Shown here: positions 42,520 through 53,272 of the stretch, piece by piece
Layout of the letters: each line of letters begins with the position of its first letter
Numbering within the stretch: the stretch's first letter is position 1
Assembly (NCBI RefSeq): GCF_008642275.1
Contig: NZ_CP029189.1
Coordinates: forward strand, 6,864,001-6,928,000
Direction: 5' to 3'
From: Streptomyces venezuelae
GTDB lineage: Bacteria; Actinomycetota; Actinomycetes; Streptomycetales; Streptomycetaceae
Length of the DNA stretch: 64,000 bases
The notes under the pieces: generated by a model
The model's database searches: none
Told to the model about the DNA's origin: nothing
What the model saw: only the letters and a program-made list of their open reading frames with translations
Translations under genes and position numbers: made by a program

Positions 42520-43660
42520 GAGCGTATGGGTCACCCCGAATGATCACGCTGCCACCACCGATGCGGTGGATTACTGGAACGACGTTCTGCTGGAGGTGGT
42601 CCGGCGCAACCTCGCGATGTACGACGCGGAGTCCTCGTACCAGCTGCAACTGGAAGGGCAAGATCACTTCCGAGCCCACCTCCAGGCCGAGACGTGTGCG
42701 GGCTGGCTCGAGGGGCCGGACGAGGAGGAGCGCGTCATCGGCCGCACCGCCGACCACATCCTCCGAGGAATCGACCCGGGGCAGACCCACTACCTGGACG
42801 CGCGGTTCCGTGTCCGCTTCGGCAGCGAGTCCACCGGATTCGACGTCCTCGACGCCACCGTCGTCAACAAGATGGTGGCGCCGGTGCGCACCGCACGTAC
42901 GAGCGACGGCTCCGACAAGGATCTGGCCGTGGTCGGCGACAAAGGCCGGGGCCGGGTGGCTACTTCGGCTGCTCCCGGGACAGCCAGGCCGTGGCGCCCT
43001 TATGGGGGCAGGTCGAGCCGTTCGTACTGGCCTCGGCCTCACAGTTGCGGCCCCCGCCGCCCGACCTGTACGGCACGTACGAAAAGCTGCTGGCCAGCGA
43101 CGACCACCAGCGGCAGGTCGGGGCGGCGCGTACGGCCGGGGCCGACAAGCCCACGGGCCGTACACCGGTGATGAGCCGGACGCCGGACCGGGAAGTCCCC
43201 GCCCGGCTCTGGGAGCACGACGAGGACGGCACCTGTAAACCTCCGGGCCAGTTCCCCCAGGCCACCCGCGAGATTGCCACCCATCGCAAGCTCAACACCG
43301 ACGAGGACGCCCGCCTGTTCGTACGCCTCGACCGCGAGGGCGGACACGGGCATCGCGGTGCGGGACGCGTAGTTCCTGACCCCGATTGATCTGTGGCGGC
43401 AGGTATCGGCGATTCGCGAAAGTGGCCTGGAACCGGGGTGGGAGCCGCTGCGGAAGACACGGGCAGGAGTCAACGTCAACCGCGCTCCCCTGTCTGGACC
43501 TCCGGGCGCGCCACTTCGGCGCCGACTGGGCGGAGTGACGAGGCAATGGTTCGGCAGCGACGACGTGGCTTTCACCATGACCATTGACGCCCCCCGTCCC
43601 CGGTCAAGTCCCGCTCCCTCATCAGGTTCAGCCAGGCTGCACGCGAAGCTAATGGTGTTC
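42520..43660 (+). pseudogene. Vanadium-dependent haloperoxidase-like gene, decayed
   Basis: Fragments of a VHPO/PAP2-type protein occur in changing plus-strand frames. One is DYWNDVLLEVVRRNLAMYDA (42566 on). One is AVAPLWGQVEPFVLASASQL then RPPPPDLYG (about 42990). Next come GQFPQATREIATHRKLNTDE and, after a frameshift, ADTGIAVRDA, an in-frame TAG near 43370, then FLTPIDLWRQVSAIRESGLE. In intact enzymes the last pieces form the continuous DAGIAAWDAKY...FWRPVTAIR region. A C-terminal segment near 43600 (SLIRFSQAAREANGV) is also out of frame. No functional product is expected. Confidence 0.65.
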
Positions 43661-43890
43661 CGGACCCTCTACTCGGTACCGGGACGTCCGCAACACCGGT
43701 CGGTCCCCGTGTGACCTCGCGGGCGTCACGATCAGACCGCCGAGGCCGGACCCTCGGGGACGTAAGTCAATCGTCACGATCTCGGCCGGGAGAGGGCTGT
43801 ACTGGTTCCCACAGTGGAGACGCGGGGCCGTCTGGGGGAATCCGCTGCCTGGAACGCCTCACCGGCACGGCGGGCGGCGAGACATGGGGG

Positions 43891-44553
43891 ATGACAGCTC
43901 ACGAATACCGGGCATGGAACAGCCGCCCCTATGCGCGGGCGATCTACGCCCCACAGCCTGCCCCGCCCCTGTCCCTGCGCGATGCGGAGGGCTGGCACTT
44001 CCCCCTGGACCTGGAGCGGTGGTGTGGCCGGGCGGACGAGGCCGACCGGACGGTGCTGCGCCGGTGCACCGGCCGGGTGCTGGACATCGGATGCGGCGCC
44101 GGCCGGCTGGTCGAGGCGTTGACGGGTCGGGGCCGCCCAGTCCTCGGCATCGACGTCTGTCCCTCCGCCGTGATCACGACGGTGTGCCGGGGCGGGTGCG
44201 CGATGAGCGGGTCGGTCTTCGATCCGTTCCCCGACGAGGGTCGGTGGGGGACGGCGCTGCTGATCGACGGGAACATCGGCATCGGTGGCGACCCCCGACG
44301 GTTGCTCCGCCGCGTCCGGGCCCTCGTGCACCGGGAAGGCATCCTCCTGGTGGAGGTCGCCGCCACCGATGTGGACGAGCGCCGCCGCGTCCGCATCCAT
44401 GCCGGTCAGAGGCCCGTGAGTGACATCTTCCCTTGGGCCATGGTCGGAGCCACGGCGCTGAACCGCCAGGCCGTGTTGGAAGGATGGACCGAGGCTGAGC
44501 GGTGGATCAGCGCCGGAGGGCGTCACTTCGTTGCACTGCGCGCCTGCCGCTGA
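43891..44553 (+). CDS. SAM-dependent methyltransferase
   Basis: 220 aa from ATG 43891. It is a class I methyltransferase with motif I VLDIGCGAGRLVEALTGRG (residues 63-81) and the following acidic strand LGIDVCPSA. It lacks signatures that would name a substrate. The layout (cofactor motif, DPFPDEGRWGTALLIDGNIG, ILLVEV) resembles methyltransferases often found next to molybdopterin-dependent membrane oxidoreductases. Indeed its 3' end overlaps the end of the convergent partner gene (44523-45020) by 31 bp. Confidence 0.8.
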   Translation: MTAHEYRAWNSRPYARAIYAPQPAPPLSLRDAEGWHFPLDLERWCGRADEADRTVLRRCTGRVLDIGCGAGRLVEALTGRGRPVLGIDVCPSAVITTVCRGGCAMSGSVFDPFPDEGRWGTALLIDGNIGIGGDPRRLLRRVRALVHREGILLVEVAATDVDERRRVRIHAGQRPVSDIFPWAMVGATALNRQAVLEGWTEAERWISAGGRHFVALRACR

Positions 44554-45020
44554 GACCGGTTCCGTTGCCGCGTCCGTACGATCAGGACCACGGCCGAGGC
44601 GGCGAACAGCACGGCGGTGATCAGCAGCCACCGGGCCAGGAAGCCGTCCGCGGGAAGAGCGGTCGCGGCGGTGAAGTGTCCGACCTGTTCGAGGATCAGC
44701 GGCCACCAGACCAGGAGCAGGACGCCGGAGACGAACGCGGGCACGCGGACGTGGTTCACGCTCACCCGCAGCGCGCGCCGGCCTTCATCGGAGCCTCGGA
44801 TGAAGAGGGTCTGAGCAGCCCGGTCGGTGAGCGAGTAGAGGGGGAGCAGGACCAGGTCGTGGAGGAGGGCCGCCCCGACGAACCACAGGGCCACGCCGAC
44901 GGTGTCCCCCTCGAACAGGCGCAGTCCGGCGTAGAGCGCGAGGGCGAACGAGGCAAGGACGAGGAGCAGGTGCAGCGGGGAGGCGCCGTAGCGTCGGCGG
45001 AAAGCGGTCGAAGCGCTCAT
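44523..45020 (-). CDS. Four-helix membrane partner of the molybdopterin enzyme
   Basis: 165 aa from ATG 45020, overlapping the previous stop by 4 bases (ATGA). Hydrophobic helices lie at about residues 14-34, 42-62, 93-112 and 129-148. Histidines in or near helices (SPLHLLLVLASF, LLHDLVLLPLY, VGHFT) could ligate haem but are not diagnostic. Coupled translation with the cytochrome b-molybdopterin fusion suggests an accessory membrane subunit. I do not recognise a named family. Confidence 0.6.
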   Translation of the reverse strand: MSASTAFRRRYGASPLHLLLVLASFALALYAGLRLFEGDTVGVALWFVGAALLHDLVLLPLYSLTDRAAQTLFIRGSDEGRRALRVSVNHVRVPAFVSGVLLLVWWPLILEQVGHFTAATALPADGFLARWLLITAVLFAASAVVLIVRTRQRNRSQRQARSATK

Positions 45021-46447
45021 GCCGGCTCTCCGAACGTCAGGCGGGTGACCCATTTGGTGTTGTGCACTCCGGGTGCCCCCGGCACGATGATCCGCGCCGG
45101 ATAGCCGTGGTCGGGCGAGAGCGTCGCCCCGTTGACCCGGAGAGCCAGGAGGGATCGGCTGTCGCGGACCTGCCTGTCGCTCAGAACGGCCGAGCGGAAC
45201 GAGCCGCCACGCTGCACCGACTCCACCAGGACCTCGGGCGTGTGTACGCCGAGCCCGACGAGCGCGGCGAGATCGGTGAGCCGGACCCCGCTCCACTGCT
45301 GGTCGGTGGTGGACCAGCCTTCCACGCAGGCGATGGGCAGGGCCGCCTGGTGCTGCGTCATGGCCAGCAGCTGCCGGTACGTCAGGTCGACCTGGCCTCC
45401 GGGCCCGCGTACGGTCAGCCGCCAGGCGGGGCCGACATCGCTGGGCCGGATGCCGACCGAGGCGGCGGTCTTGTTGATCTGGAAGCCGTTCGGTCCCGAG
45501 CCCGGGTCGCGGCCGTGCGGTGCCAGCAGTGCGGTCTGCCGCCACCATCCGCCGATGCTCTGCCCCGCCGTGACCACCAGCAGTGCGACGGACCCGAGCC
45601 CGACTATGGCCAGGGCGCCCCGGCGGGAGATGGTCGGCTCCGCCGGGTGTGGCGCGACCAGCCCCGCCGCCTCCTCGGTACCCGCGGCGGGCTCCCCGAG
45701 ACGGCGCCTGACGGCGCGCAGGGCCCTGGGCAGCCGGAACGTCACGTGCACGACGAAGGCGCCGATGAACACCCAGGCTCCGTAGAAGTGCAGGGTGTAG
45801 AAGGAGCCGGGGAAGATGTAGTGGAGCTGGACGTTGAGGATGCCGGTGACGAATTCGAAGCCGGCGCCGCCGACCAGCAGGAGCAGGGACAGCCGGTCGA
45901 GGGCGTGACTCGCCGAGCGGATCGGGGGCCATTCGAACAGCTTCGGGATGACCGACCACAGCTTCGCCAGCAGCACGGGCACCAGCACGACCCCGAGCGT
46001 CACGTGGACGCCCTGCGTCAGCCGGTAGAGCCAGTACGGCGAGGTCGGCCAGGAGAACAGGTAGAAGCCGAGCCACCCCTTGTCGGGGGTCTGGTCGTTC
46101 ACCGCCGCGAGATCCGGGTTGTACGCGGCGTACGACAGCAGGCCCGTCACGAACAGCACCGTGATCCCGAACAGCAGGACAAGCCCGAACACCGCGGTCA
46201 GCCACGGGCCGCGGAGCGGGCTGCGCCAGAACTCCGGCCGCGTCGGCCCCGGGGGAGGCCCCTTCCCTGCAACCGAACGTACGGCTTTGCCCAGCCGTGA
46301 CACCCGACCGGGCCCTGATTTCACGCTGTTTTGATTCGCGGGCCGCGGAGTTCCTGAGGCGGTTGCGGCACTGGCGTCTTCCGCCCCACCGGCCTCCAAT
46401 GGCGGCATGCCATTCGGCGGCTCGTGCCCGCTACCGCTCGCACTCAT
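45017..46447 (-). CDS. Cytochrome b-molybdopterin oxidoreductase fusion
   Basis: 476 aa. After a disordered N-terminal 75 residues, a cytochrome b561/formate dehydrogenase-gamma-like membrane domain spans about 85-245 with candidate haem histidines (TQGVHVTLGVVL, LHFYGAWVFIGAFVVHVTF). A sulphite-oxidase/YedY-type molybdopterin domain follows from about residue 270 to the end. The Mo-ligating cysteine lies in LPIACVEGWSTTDQQWSGVR (Cys about 374). A twin-arginine-like SRRGALAIVG sits just before the membrane helix that links the domains. Fusion of both parts lets electrons pass between the membrane pool and an outside Mo site. The substrate is unknown. Confidence 0.85.
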   Translation of the reverse strand: MSASGSGHEPPNGMPPLEAGGAEDASAATASGTPRPANQNSVKSGPGRVSRLGKAVRSVAGKGPPPGPTRPEFWRSPLRGPWLTAVFGLVLLFGITVLFVTGLLSYAAYNPDLAAVNDQTPDKGWLGFYLFSWPTSPYWLYRLTQGVHVTLGVVLVPVLLAKLWSVIPKLFEWPPIRSASHALDRLSLLLLVGGAGFEFVTGILNVQLHYIFPGSFYTLHFYGAWVFIGAFVVHVTFRLPRALRAVRRRLGEPAAGTEEAAGLVAPHPAEPTISRRGALAIVGLGSVALLVVTAGQSIGGWWRQTALLAPHGRDPGSGPNGFQINKTAASVGIRPSDVGPAWRLTVRGPGGQVDLTYRQLLAMTQHQAALPIACVEGWSTTDQQWSGVRLTDLAALVGLGVHTPEVLVESVQRGGSFRSAVLSDRQVRDSRSLLALRVNGATLSPDHGYPARIIVPGAPGVHNTKWVTRLTFGEPA

Positions 46448-47345
46448 CGGACACCTCTACGAAGATCCGGACCATCTCCATGGCGAGATATAGGTCATCG
46501 GAGAGAACATGCCGCACTCCGGATATGCCTGCGCCGACGACACGCCAAGGGCGGGAATGCGTACGCATCCGGGTGCTCGTTCGGACGGCCTTCGGGGAAG
46601 CTGGGTCGGCCCACGCTGGCTCCGGCTGGACCTGTCGACGAACGGTTCTCGCGTGGGTGACGGAGCCGTACGAGCGTGCACAGTGCGCGCTCCTTGTGGA
46701 CAAACGGGGCAGGCGCTGGTCTGCGGACGGTTGATCTGCCGTTCCGGGACCCGCCCATCTCGGATTCCGGGTAAGTGATCCCTACGGCGGTCGGCTCGGA
46801 GTCTGGCCGTGAACTGCCGCAGGAACGAGTGGCGTTCGGCGTGCTGACAGGTGTTTCGGCCGAAGGTATTCGACCCTTCGTCGCGAAGATCGAGGAGTCG
46901 GTCACGCGTACCGCCCGCGCATGACCGAGCCGGTCTCTGGCCCAGTTCGACCGGGGTCGGGGGCCGAGTGCATGCTGCTGGCGCCGGAAGCGAGCGAGAC
47001 GTTGTTGCTCTGGGCGTGGCTGGTCGTTCCCGGTGATCCCCCTATGGAACGGGACCACGCCAGCGGGTGAGCGGGAAGCTGCCCGGCTAACAGGGCGCTT
47101 GGCGAGGCGGATCAATACAGGCGGCGTCCGAACCAAAGATTTCTGCCATCAGCGCTCGCAGTGCGAGAACGGCATCCGTCGCCTCTCGGCGCACCCGTAG
47201 TGAGCGCAGGGGTGGACGTGAGGCTGCTCGACCACCGGTCCCGGCGAGCCGTGCTCACGGGTCAAGGCTGCTCGGACGGGACGTGGCCGAGGTGCCGGAC
47301 GGGCCCCGCGGTACCCCGCTCCTGGGGGAATCCGAAGGGCTGAAA
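46448..47345. other. Gap with no secure gene
   Basis: About 900 bp. On the plus strand two 49-residue frames are head-to-tail (GTG 46775 to stop at 46924, overlapping ATG 46921 to stop at 47070, as ATGA). The first contains FGVLTGVSAEGIRPFVAKIE. Neither has a good ribosome site or recognised domain. No RNA gene is evident. Confidence 0.3.
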
Positions 47346-47404
47346 GAGGCGTCCGGAGCGGGACCTGGCCCTCGGGCCGGTCCCGCTCCGGTCTGAGACG
47401 CCTC
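47346..47404 (-). terminator. Large hairpin after the betaine importer operon
   Basis: The inner stem of 12 bp (47354-47365 with 47379-47390, CGGAGCGGGACC) encloses a GC-rich loop that can pair further. An outer 8-bp stem (47346-47353 with 47397-47404, GAGGCGTC) is separated by a 6-base bulge. It lies 85 bp after the stop of the minus-strand operon and is a strong terminator candidate for it. Confidence 0.85.
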
Positions 47405-47488
47405 TGGGCCTCGGACCCGAGGCAGTCAAACGCCGCCACCCGGGGCTGCGATTGCCGGGAGTGGCGCGCGCACTGCGCCCGCCACGCG

Positions 47489-48478
47489 CTACTTCTTCGG
47501 CAGCCATGCCTTCCAGGTGGACTCGTTCTCCTTGACCCACTTCTCGGCTGCCTTCTGCGGGGTCATCTTGTCGGCGGCGACGTACTTGGCGACGAGGTTC
47601 TGCTTCTCGGTCGTCCACGTGAAGTTCTTCAGGAATTGCGCCGCGTCGCTGTCCTCCTTGGCGAAGTCCGCGTTCATCCACTTCTTCAGCGCAACATCGG
47701 GGTAGGCGCAGGCGACGGCCTTCTTGTCCGCGTCACAGCCGTCCTGGTACGGCGGCAGTTTCACCTCGACCAAGTCCATGGTCGCGTTCATCCACTGCGG
47801 GGTCCACCAGTAGGTGAGGAAGGGCTTCTCGTTCTTGTAGAGCTGCTCCAGCTGTGCCAAGTGCGTGGCCTCTGCGCCGGCCTCGATCGGCTTGTAGTTC
47901 AGGCCGAGGTTCTCGATCAGGGCGTTGTCGTGCGAGACGTAGGACGGGTCGCCCTTGATGAACTGGCCCTTGTCGCCGCTCTCGGGGGTCTTGAAGAGGT
48001 CGGCGTACTTGTTGAGGTTCTTGTGGTCGGTGATGTCCGGGTGCTGGTCCGCCACGTACTTCGGGACGAACCAGCCGATGTGGCCCGTCACGCCGAGCCC
48101 GCCGGCAGCGACGACGCTCTTGTTGCCCTCGACGTAGCGCTTCTCCTCCTGGGGGTGGCCCCAGTCCTCCAGGATCGCGTCGATCTTGCCCTGACTCATC
48201 GCGTCCCAGGCCGGGTTCTCGTCCATCTGCTGTGTCTTGACCTTGTACCCGAGCTCGTGCTCCAGCAGGTAGGCGGCGACAGCGGTGTTGACCTCGGCGC
48301 CCACCCAGGACGGTGTGTGCAGGCTGACGGTCTTGGCGTCGCCACCGGTTTCGGCGGCGCTGCACGCGCCGACGGTGAGCAGGGCGAGAACGCCGGCCGC
48401 CGCGAGCCCGACTCTCGTGTTTCGGGCCGATGCTTGCCGGCGGATCTCGGAGCGGACACTGTGAGTGTGGGTGGTCAT
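47489..48478 (-). CDS. Glycine betaine/choline ABC importer binding lipoprotein
   Basis: 329 aa. A basic N-terminus and hydrophobic stretch lead to a lipobox (LLTVGACS, Cys near residue 39). It belongs to the OpuAC/ProX family: HTPSWVGAEVNTAVAAYLLE, MSQGKIDAILEDWGHPQEEK, GHIGWFVPKYV. Repeated Trp residues (WVG, DWG, GWF, YWWTPQW) suit an aromatic cage for a quaternary ammonium substrate. It is the last gene of the choline operon. Choline versus betaine preference cannot be told. Confidence 0.88.
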   Translation of the reverse strand: MTTHTHSVRSEIRRQASARNTRVGLAAAGVLALLTVGACSAAETGGDAKTVSLHTPSWVGAEVNTAVAAYLLEHELGYKVKTQQMDENPAWDAMSQGKIDAILEDWGHPQEEKRYVEGNKSVVAAGGLGVTGHIGWFVPKYVADQHPDITDHKNLNKYADLFKTPESGDKGQFIKGDPSYVSHDNALIENLGLNYKPIEAGAEATHLAQLEQLYKNEKPFLTYWWTPQWMNATMDLVEVKLPPYQDGCDADKKAVACAYPDVALKKWMNADFAKEDSDAAQFLKNFTWTTEKQNLVAKYVAADKMTPQKAAEKWVKENESTWKAWLPKK

Positions 48479-48539
48479 GGGTGACTGCCTTTCCTACGGG
48501 TGAGCGGGGGTGGGGGTGGGCTCGTTCGGCCCGAGCCGG

Positions 48540-50525
48540 TCAGTGCCGGGCGAGTACGGAAGACGGTCCGGAGGACGGCTGGGTCAGCTTGTCGAGGGCC
48601 AGGCCGAGGCAGACGATGCCCGCGCCGGCGATCAGGCCGGTGCCGAGTTCGCCAGCGGTGAGGCCTTTGACCACGTCGAAGCCCAGTGCTCCGCCGCCGA
48701 CCAGGCCGCCGATGACGACGACGGCGAGGACGAGTACGACGCCTTGGTTGGCGGCGACCAGCAGTGCCGGGCGGGCCAGCGGCCACTGCACGTCGCGGAT
48801 CTGCTGCCAGGTGGTGGCGCCCAGCGAGCGGGACACCTCCATGGTGACTGGGTTGACCTGCTGGAGGCCTTGGGTGGTGACCCTTACCACGGCAGGCAGG
48901 GCGTAGACGGCTGCAGCGGTGATCGCGGCGACCCGCCCGGCGTTGAAGAGCTGGACGACCGGGATGAGGTAGATGAACTGCGGCAGCGTCTGCATGGCGT
49001 CGAACACCGGGCGCAGCAGTCGTTCCACCGTCTGGACGCGGGCTGCGAGGGTGCCGATGGCGAAGCCCAGCAGCAGGGTGAGAGCGACGGCTACAAGAAC
49101 CTGGGACAGGGTGTAGAGCGACTTGCCCCAGATGCCCAGCACGCCGGTGCAGGACAGGGCGAGTACGGCGGTCAGCGCGCCGCGCCAGGTGCCGACCAGC
49201 CAGGCGATCACGCCGGTCAGGAGCAGTAGGGACCACCACGGCAGTGCCTGAAGCCCTGCGTCGAGCGGGTTGAGCACCCAGCTGGTGAAATTGCCCGCCC
49301 AGACCGAGGTGCCGCCGAGGACGGGGACGTCCTGGTAGGCGGCGCCGACCAGCCAGTCCACGGCGGTGTTCAGAGGGGCGGCGATGTCCACGGTCAGGGC
49401 TTCGGGCCAGCCGGCCGCCAGGCGCGGGCCCACCAGCAGGCCGGCGGCCGCCACCGCGACGGCGAACCCTGTGCTCCGGCGGCCGACCGGGCTGCCGAGA
49501 CGGGCCCCGGCCGCCGCGGTCGTCCGGTCGAGCCAGATGGCGATGAGTACGATGGCCAGTCCGGCGGTGAGACCCTGGCCGAAGTCCCGTGTCTTCAGGG
49601 CCTGGTAGACGCTCTCACCGAGTCCGCCGGCGCCCACGACGGAGGCGATGACCACCATGGACAGGGCCATCATGATGGTCTGGTTCAAGCCGAGGAGGAG
49701 TTGCGGCCGGGCGACGGGCAGCCGTGCCGTCCACAGTCGCTGCCACCCGGTCGAGCCCAACGACCGGGACGCTTCCAGAACCCCGGGATCCGCGCCGCGC
49801 AGGCCCAGGGTGGTCATCCGGACCATGGGGGGAGCGGCATAGATCACCGTGGTGATCAGCGCTGAGGGAGTGCCGATGCCGAAGATCAGGACGAGTGGGA
49901 GCAGGTAGGCGAAGGACGGCAGTACCTGCATGGTGTTCAGCACCGGGCGCAGGATCCGCTGGGCGGTGTCGGAGAGCCCGCCGGCCAGGCCCAGCAGCAG
50001 CCCGAGGACGGACGCCGCCGCGACGGACACCAGCATCAGGGCGAGCGTCTCGGTCGCCTGCTCCCACAGCCCCAGCAGGCCGCAGCCGGCGAGGGAGCCG
50101 AGAGCGACGGTGGCCGGGGCGCCACCCCTGCGCCCGCCGCCTCCGGCGTACGAGGCGAGTGCCGCGGCGACGGCGAGCACACCGGCCCAGCCGGCCGAGG
50201 TGAGCAGGCTGTGCACCCAGGCGACCGAGTCGGTGGCCGCGTTGGACAGGTGCAGGAGGAAGTAGAGGAAGACGGGGTGGCTTTCGCGGTTGTCGACCAC
50301 CCAGTCGGCGAAGGAGTCCAGGGCGGGTACCAGGTCCACGCGCAGTGCCTGCGGCCAGCCGCCGTCCGCGAGCAGCGAGGCGGTCGGCAGCAGCAGGGCG
50401 AGGAACAGGAGGACCGCCGGGGCTGAGGGCCTGGAAAGTCGCCGGATCCGGCGGGCCGGGGGCGTCTCGCTGTGGGCCTGCGCTCCGTCGCGGGCGACGG
50501 GCCGGCGCGAGGCGGTGGTGCTCAT
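48540..50525 (-). CDS. Double-domain ABC permease for choline/betaine
   Basis: 661 aa. Two complete OpuAB/ProW-type permease halves are fused. Each half has an EAA-type loop: [20 protein letters not shown] and [20 protein letters not shown], each followed by (A)[10 protein letters not shown] or [11 protein letters not shown]. The halves are about 40% alike over these loops by eye, so this looks like an internal duplication that replaces a homodimer. Its start overlaps the ATPase stop by 4 bases. The overall length of about 660 aa matches known double ProW proteins. Confidence 0.88.
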   Translation of the reverse strand: MSTTASRRPVARDGAQAHSETPPARRIRRLSRPSAPAVLLFLALLLPTASLLADGGWPQALRVDLVPALDSFADWVVDNRESHPVFLYFLLHLSNAATDSVAWVHSLLTSAGWAGVLAVAAALASYAGGGGRRGGAPATVALGSLAGCGLLGLWEQATETLALMLVSVAAASVLGLLLGLAGGLSDTAQRILRPVLNTMQVLPSFAYLLPLVLIFGIGTPSALITTVIYAAPPMVRMTTLGLRGADPGVLEASRSLGSTGWQRLWTARLPVARPQLLLGLNQTIMMALSMVVIASVVGAGGLGESVYQALKTRDFGQGLTAGLAIVLIAIWLDRTTAAAGARLGSPVGRRSTGFAVAVAAAGLLVGPRLAAGWPEALTVDIAAPLNTAVDWLVGAAYQDVPVLGGTSVWAGNFTSWVLNPLDAGLQALPWWSLLLLTGVIAWLVGTWRGALTAVLALSCTGVLGIWGKSLYTLSQVLVAVALTLLLGFAIGTLAARVQTVERLLRPVFDAMQTLPQFIYLIPVVQLFNAGRVAAITAAAVYALPAVVRVTTQGLQQVNPVTMEVSRSLGATTWQQIRDVQWPLARPALLVAANQGVVLVLAVVVIGGLVGGGALGFDVVKGLTAGELGTGLIAGAGIVCLGLALDKLTQPSSGPSSVLARH

Positions 50526-51661
50526 GCGGTCACCGCGTCCGTGGCCTGCTCCGACTCCGGATCCGCGCCGGCCGCGTCAGGAAGCCCGGCCGCGCCCCCC
50601 GCCGGGCCGCTGTCCGCTCCGGCGTCGGCCGGCGCGAGCCCGGCCACCACGGCGAGCAGCAAAGCGTGGTCGGCGACCCCGAGGAGCTCGCCGTCGGCCA
50701 TGACCCGGGCGGGCACCCCCTCCCGGGCCACGGCGGCGATGCCCTCGGCGACCGTGGCGTCCGGTGCGAGCACTGCGCCTTGGCGGGCCTCGTCGCCGAT
50801 GGCCGGACGCATAGCGCGGGACACGGGCACGATCTGCTCGCGAGGCACGTCGCGCACGAAGTCGCGAACGTAGTCGTCGGCCGGCCGGGTAACGATTTCC
50901 TCGGGCGTGCCGAGTTGCACCACGGCGCCGTCGCGCATGAGTGCGATCCGGTCACCGAGCTTGAGGGCCTCGGCGAGGTCGTGGGTGATGAAGACCATGG
51001 TCCGGCCCTCCTCGCGGTGCAGGCGGGCGACCTCCTCCTGCATGTCGCGCCGGATCAGCGGGTCGAGAGCGCTGAACGGCTCGTCGAAGAGCAGGACTTC
51101 GGGATCGGCCGCGAGCGCGCGGGCCAGGCCCACCCGCTGCTGTTGGCCGCCGGAGAGCTGGTTCGGGCGGCGGTCCTCCAGACCGGCCAAGCCGACCTTC
51201 GCGACGACCTCGCGGGCCCGGGCCCGCCGCTCGGCCTTCCCCACACCCTGGATCTCCAGCCCGTACGCGACGTTGTCCAGCACGGTGCGGTGGGGGAGCA
51301 GACCGAAGTGCTGGAAGACCATCGCGGCACGGTGCCTGCGCAGTTCGCGGAGCCGTGCCCGGTCCATGGCCAGTACGTCCTCGCCGTCCATGGCGAGCTC
51401 ACCGCTGGTGGGCTCGACGAGCCGGGTCAGGCACCGGACCAGTGTGGACTTGCCGGACCCGGACAGGCCCATGACGACGAACACCTCGCCCCGGCGGACG
51501 TCGAAGGAGACGTCCCGGACGGCCGCGGTGCAGCCGGTCCGCTCGCGGAGCTCGGCCGGGGAGAGCGAGGCGTACTGCGGGTCTGCGGGTACGCGTTCGG
51601 CCTTCGGCCCGAATACCTTCCACAGGCCGCGGACCGAGAAGACGGGATCGTGGCCGTCCAT
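50522..51661 (-). CDS. Glycine betaine/choline ABC importer ATPase
   Basis: 379 aa from ATG 51661, overlapping the upstream stop (TGATG). OpuAA/ProV type: Walker [15 protein letters not shown] (about residues 63-76), signature [16 protein letters not shown] and Walker [23 protein letters not shown]-terminal tail of about 110 residues has a degenerate CBS-like segment ([20 protein letters not shown]). In relatives such CBS modules sense ionic strength. The acidic, Ala/Gly-rich end is disordered. Confidence 0.9.
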   Translation of the reverse strand: MDGHDPVFSVRGLWKVFGPKAERVPADPQYASLSPAELRERTGCTAAVRDVSFDVRRGEVFVVMGLSGSGKSTLVRCLTRLVEPTSGELAMDGEDVLAMDRARLRELRRHRAAMVFQHFGLLPHRTVLDNVAYGLEIQGVGKAERRARAREVVAKVGLAGLEDRRPNQLSGGQQQRVGLARALAADPEVLLFDEPFSALDPLIRRDMQEEVARLHREEGRTMVFITHDLAEALKLGDRIALMRDGAVVQLGTPEEIVTRPADDYVRDFVRDVPREQIVPVSRAMRPAIGDEARQGAVLAPDATVAEGIAAVAREGVPARVMADGELLGVADHALLLAVVAGLAPADAGADSGPAGGAAGLPDAAGADPESEQATDAVTA

Positions 51662-53199
51662 CAGGCGGCCTCCTTTCGGGCGGCGTCCGACACAAGCAGG
51701 TCGGCGCACTTTTCGCCCACCATCAGGACGGCGATCATCGGGTTCACGGCGGGAATGGTCGGGAAGACGGAGGCGTCGGCGATCCGGATGCCCTGAAGGC
51801 CGCGGACCGTCAGGTCGGGGGCAACCACGGCCAGACCGTCGTCGTTGGCGCCGATCCGGCAGGTGCCGGCCGGGTGGTACACGGTGTGGGCGACCTTCCG
51901 CGCGTACTCGCTCAGCTCCGCGTCCCCGGTGACCTCGGGGCCGGGGCAGACCTCACGGCCGAGCCAGGAAGCGAGCGGCTCGGCCGCCGCGATCCTCCGC
52001 GCGATCCGGATGCCATCGACCAGGGTGCGGGCGTCGTAGTCGTGGTCGTCGGTGAAGTACCGGAAGTCCAGAGCGGGTTTGGCCTCGGGGTCGGCGCTGG
52101 TCAGGTAAAGACGCCCGCGGCTCCGGGGCTTGGGTATGTTCGGTGTCATCGACACGCCGTGCGCGGGCCGTTCGTAGCCCAACCGCTCCGGGTTGTCGGT
52201 GAAGGGGATCTGGTAGAAGTGGAACATCAGGTCGGGCCCGGCAGAGCGGGGGTCGCGGCGCACGAACAGGCCGGCGTCGCTGTCCATCGCGGAGTTGTCG
52301 GGGATCGGCCTGTGCGTCTCCCAGACGATCACGGACTCCGGGTGGTCGAGGAGGTTCTCGCCGACTCCCGGCAGATCGTGGCGGACCTCGATGCCGAGTG
52401 CGGCCAGGTCCTCGCGCGGCCCGATGCCGGAGTGCATCAGCAGCCGCGGGGTGTCCACCGCGCCGGCGCAGACCACCACCTCGCGGGACGCCCGCAGCAG
52501 GATCTCCTCGCCGTTCTCGGTGCGCGCCCGCACGCCGGTTGCGCGGGTGCCATCGAGTTCCAGCCGGTACGCCCAGGTCTCCAGCAGCAGTTCGAGGTTC
52601 GGCCGGTCGAGGAAGGGGTGCAGGTAGGCGACCGATGCGGAGGAGCGCTTGTTGTCCTCCGGGTGGTACGCCAGGTCGAAGAAGCCGGCGCCCTCGTGGA
52701 AGGGCCGGCGGTTGAAGCTGTCGACCTCCGGCACGCCCAGCGCGTTTTGTGCGGCGGCGACGAAGTCCCGGGCGATGGCATTGCGGTCCTTCTCGGCGAC
52801 CGGGACGATGTTGTTGAGGAGCTTGCCGAAGTACGGCTCCATGGACGAGGCGTCCCAGCCGGCGGCGCCGAGGGCGGCCCACTCGTTCCAGTCGGACGGC
52901 AGCGGCTTGAAAGCGATGAGGGTGTTGTGTGACGAGCAGCCGCCGAGGACGCGCGCTCGGCTGTGCCGGATGTGGGAGTTGCCGCGGGGCTGTTCGGTGG
53001 TGCGGTAGTCGTAGTCCAGCTCGCCGCCGAGCAGCCCCATCCAGCTTCGAAGGGTGAGGACTTCGGGGCGATCGACATCGGAGGGGCCGCCCTCGATGAC
53101 GGCGACGCTGACGCCGGGATCTTCGGTCAGGCGGGAGGCGATCACCGAACCGGCGGTGCCACCGCCGACGATCACGTAGTCGTAGGTGTGGTCGGACAA
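51661..53199 (-). CDS. betA: Choline dehydrogenase (GMC oxidoreductase)
   Basis: 512 aa from TTG 53199 with GGAG nine bases upstream; an ATG nearby is out of frame. The FAD motif GGGTAG is at residues 12-17 in [18 protein letters not shown]. The GMC pattern [20 protein letters not shown] and active-site region [18 protein letters not shown] ... [19 protein letters not shown] supply the catalytic His and Asn. It oxidises choline to betaine aldehyde. The name rests on its place between an aldehyde dehydrogenase and betaine transport genes; other GMC alcohol substrates are possible. Confidence 0.82.
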   Translation of the reverse strand: MSDHTYDYVIVGGGTAGSVIASRLTEDPGVSVAVIEGGPSDVDRPEVLTLRSWMGLLGGELDYDYRTTEQPRGNSHIRHSRARVLGGCSSHNTLIAFKPLPSDWNEWAALGAAGWDASSMEPYFGKLLNNIVPVAEKDRNAIARDFVAAAQNALGVPEVDSFNRRPFHEGAGFFDLAYHPEDNKRSSASVAYLHPFLDRPNLELLLETWAYRLELDGTRATGVRARTENGEEILLRASREVVVCAGAVDTPRLLMHSGIGPREDLAALGIEVRHDLPGVGENLLDHPESVIVWETHRPIPDNSAMDSDAGLFVRRDPRSAGPDLMFHFYQIPFTDNPERLGYERPAHGVSMTPNIPKPRSRGRLYLTSADPEAKPALDFRYFTDDHDYDARTLVDGIRIARRIAAAEPLASWLGREVCPGPEVTGDAELSEYARKVAHTVYHPAGTCRIGANDDGLAVVAPDLTVRGLQGIRIADASVFPTIPAVNPMIAVLMVGEKCADLLVSDAARKEAA

Positions 53200-53272
53200 G
53201 GTGCATTGCTCCAAGGGGCGTGGGGGTCTTCGGGTGCGGGCGGGGCCATGGGCCCGTCCGCCCGTGGGTGGG

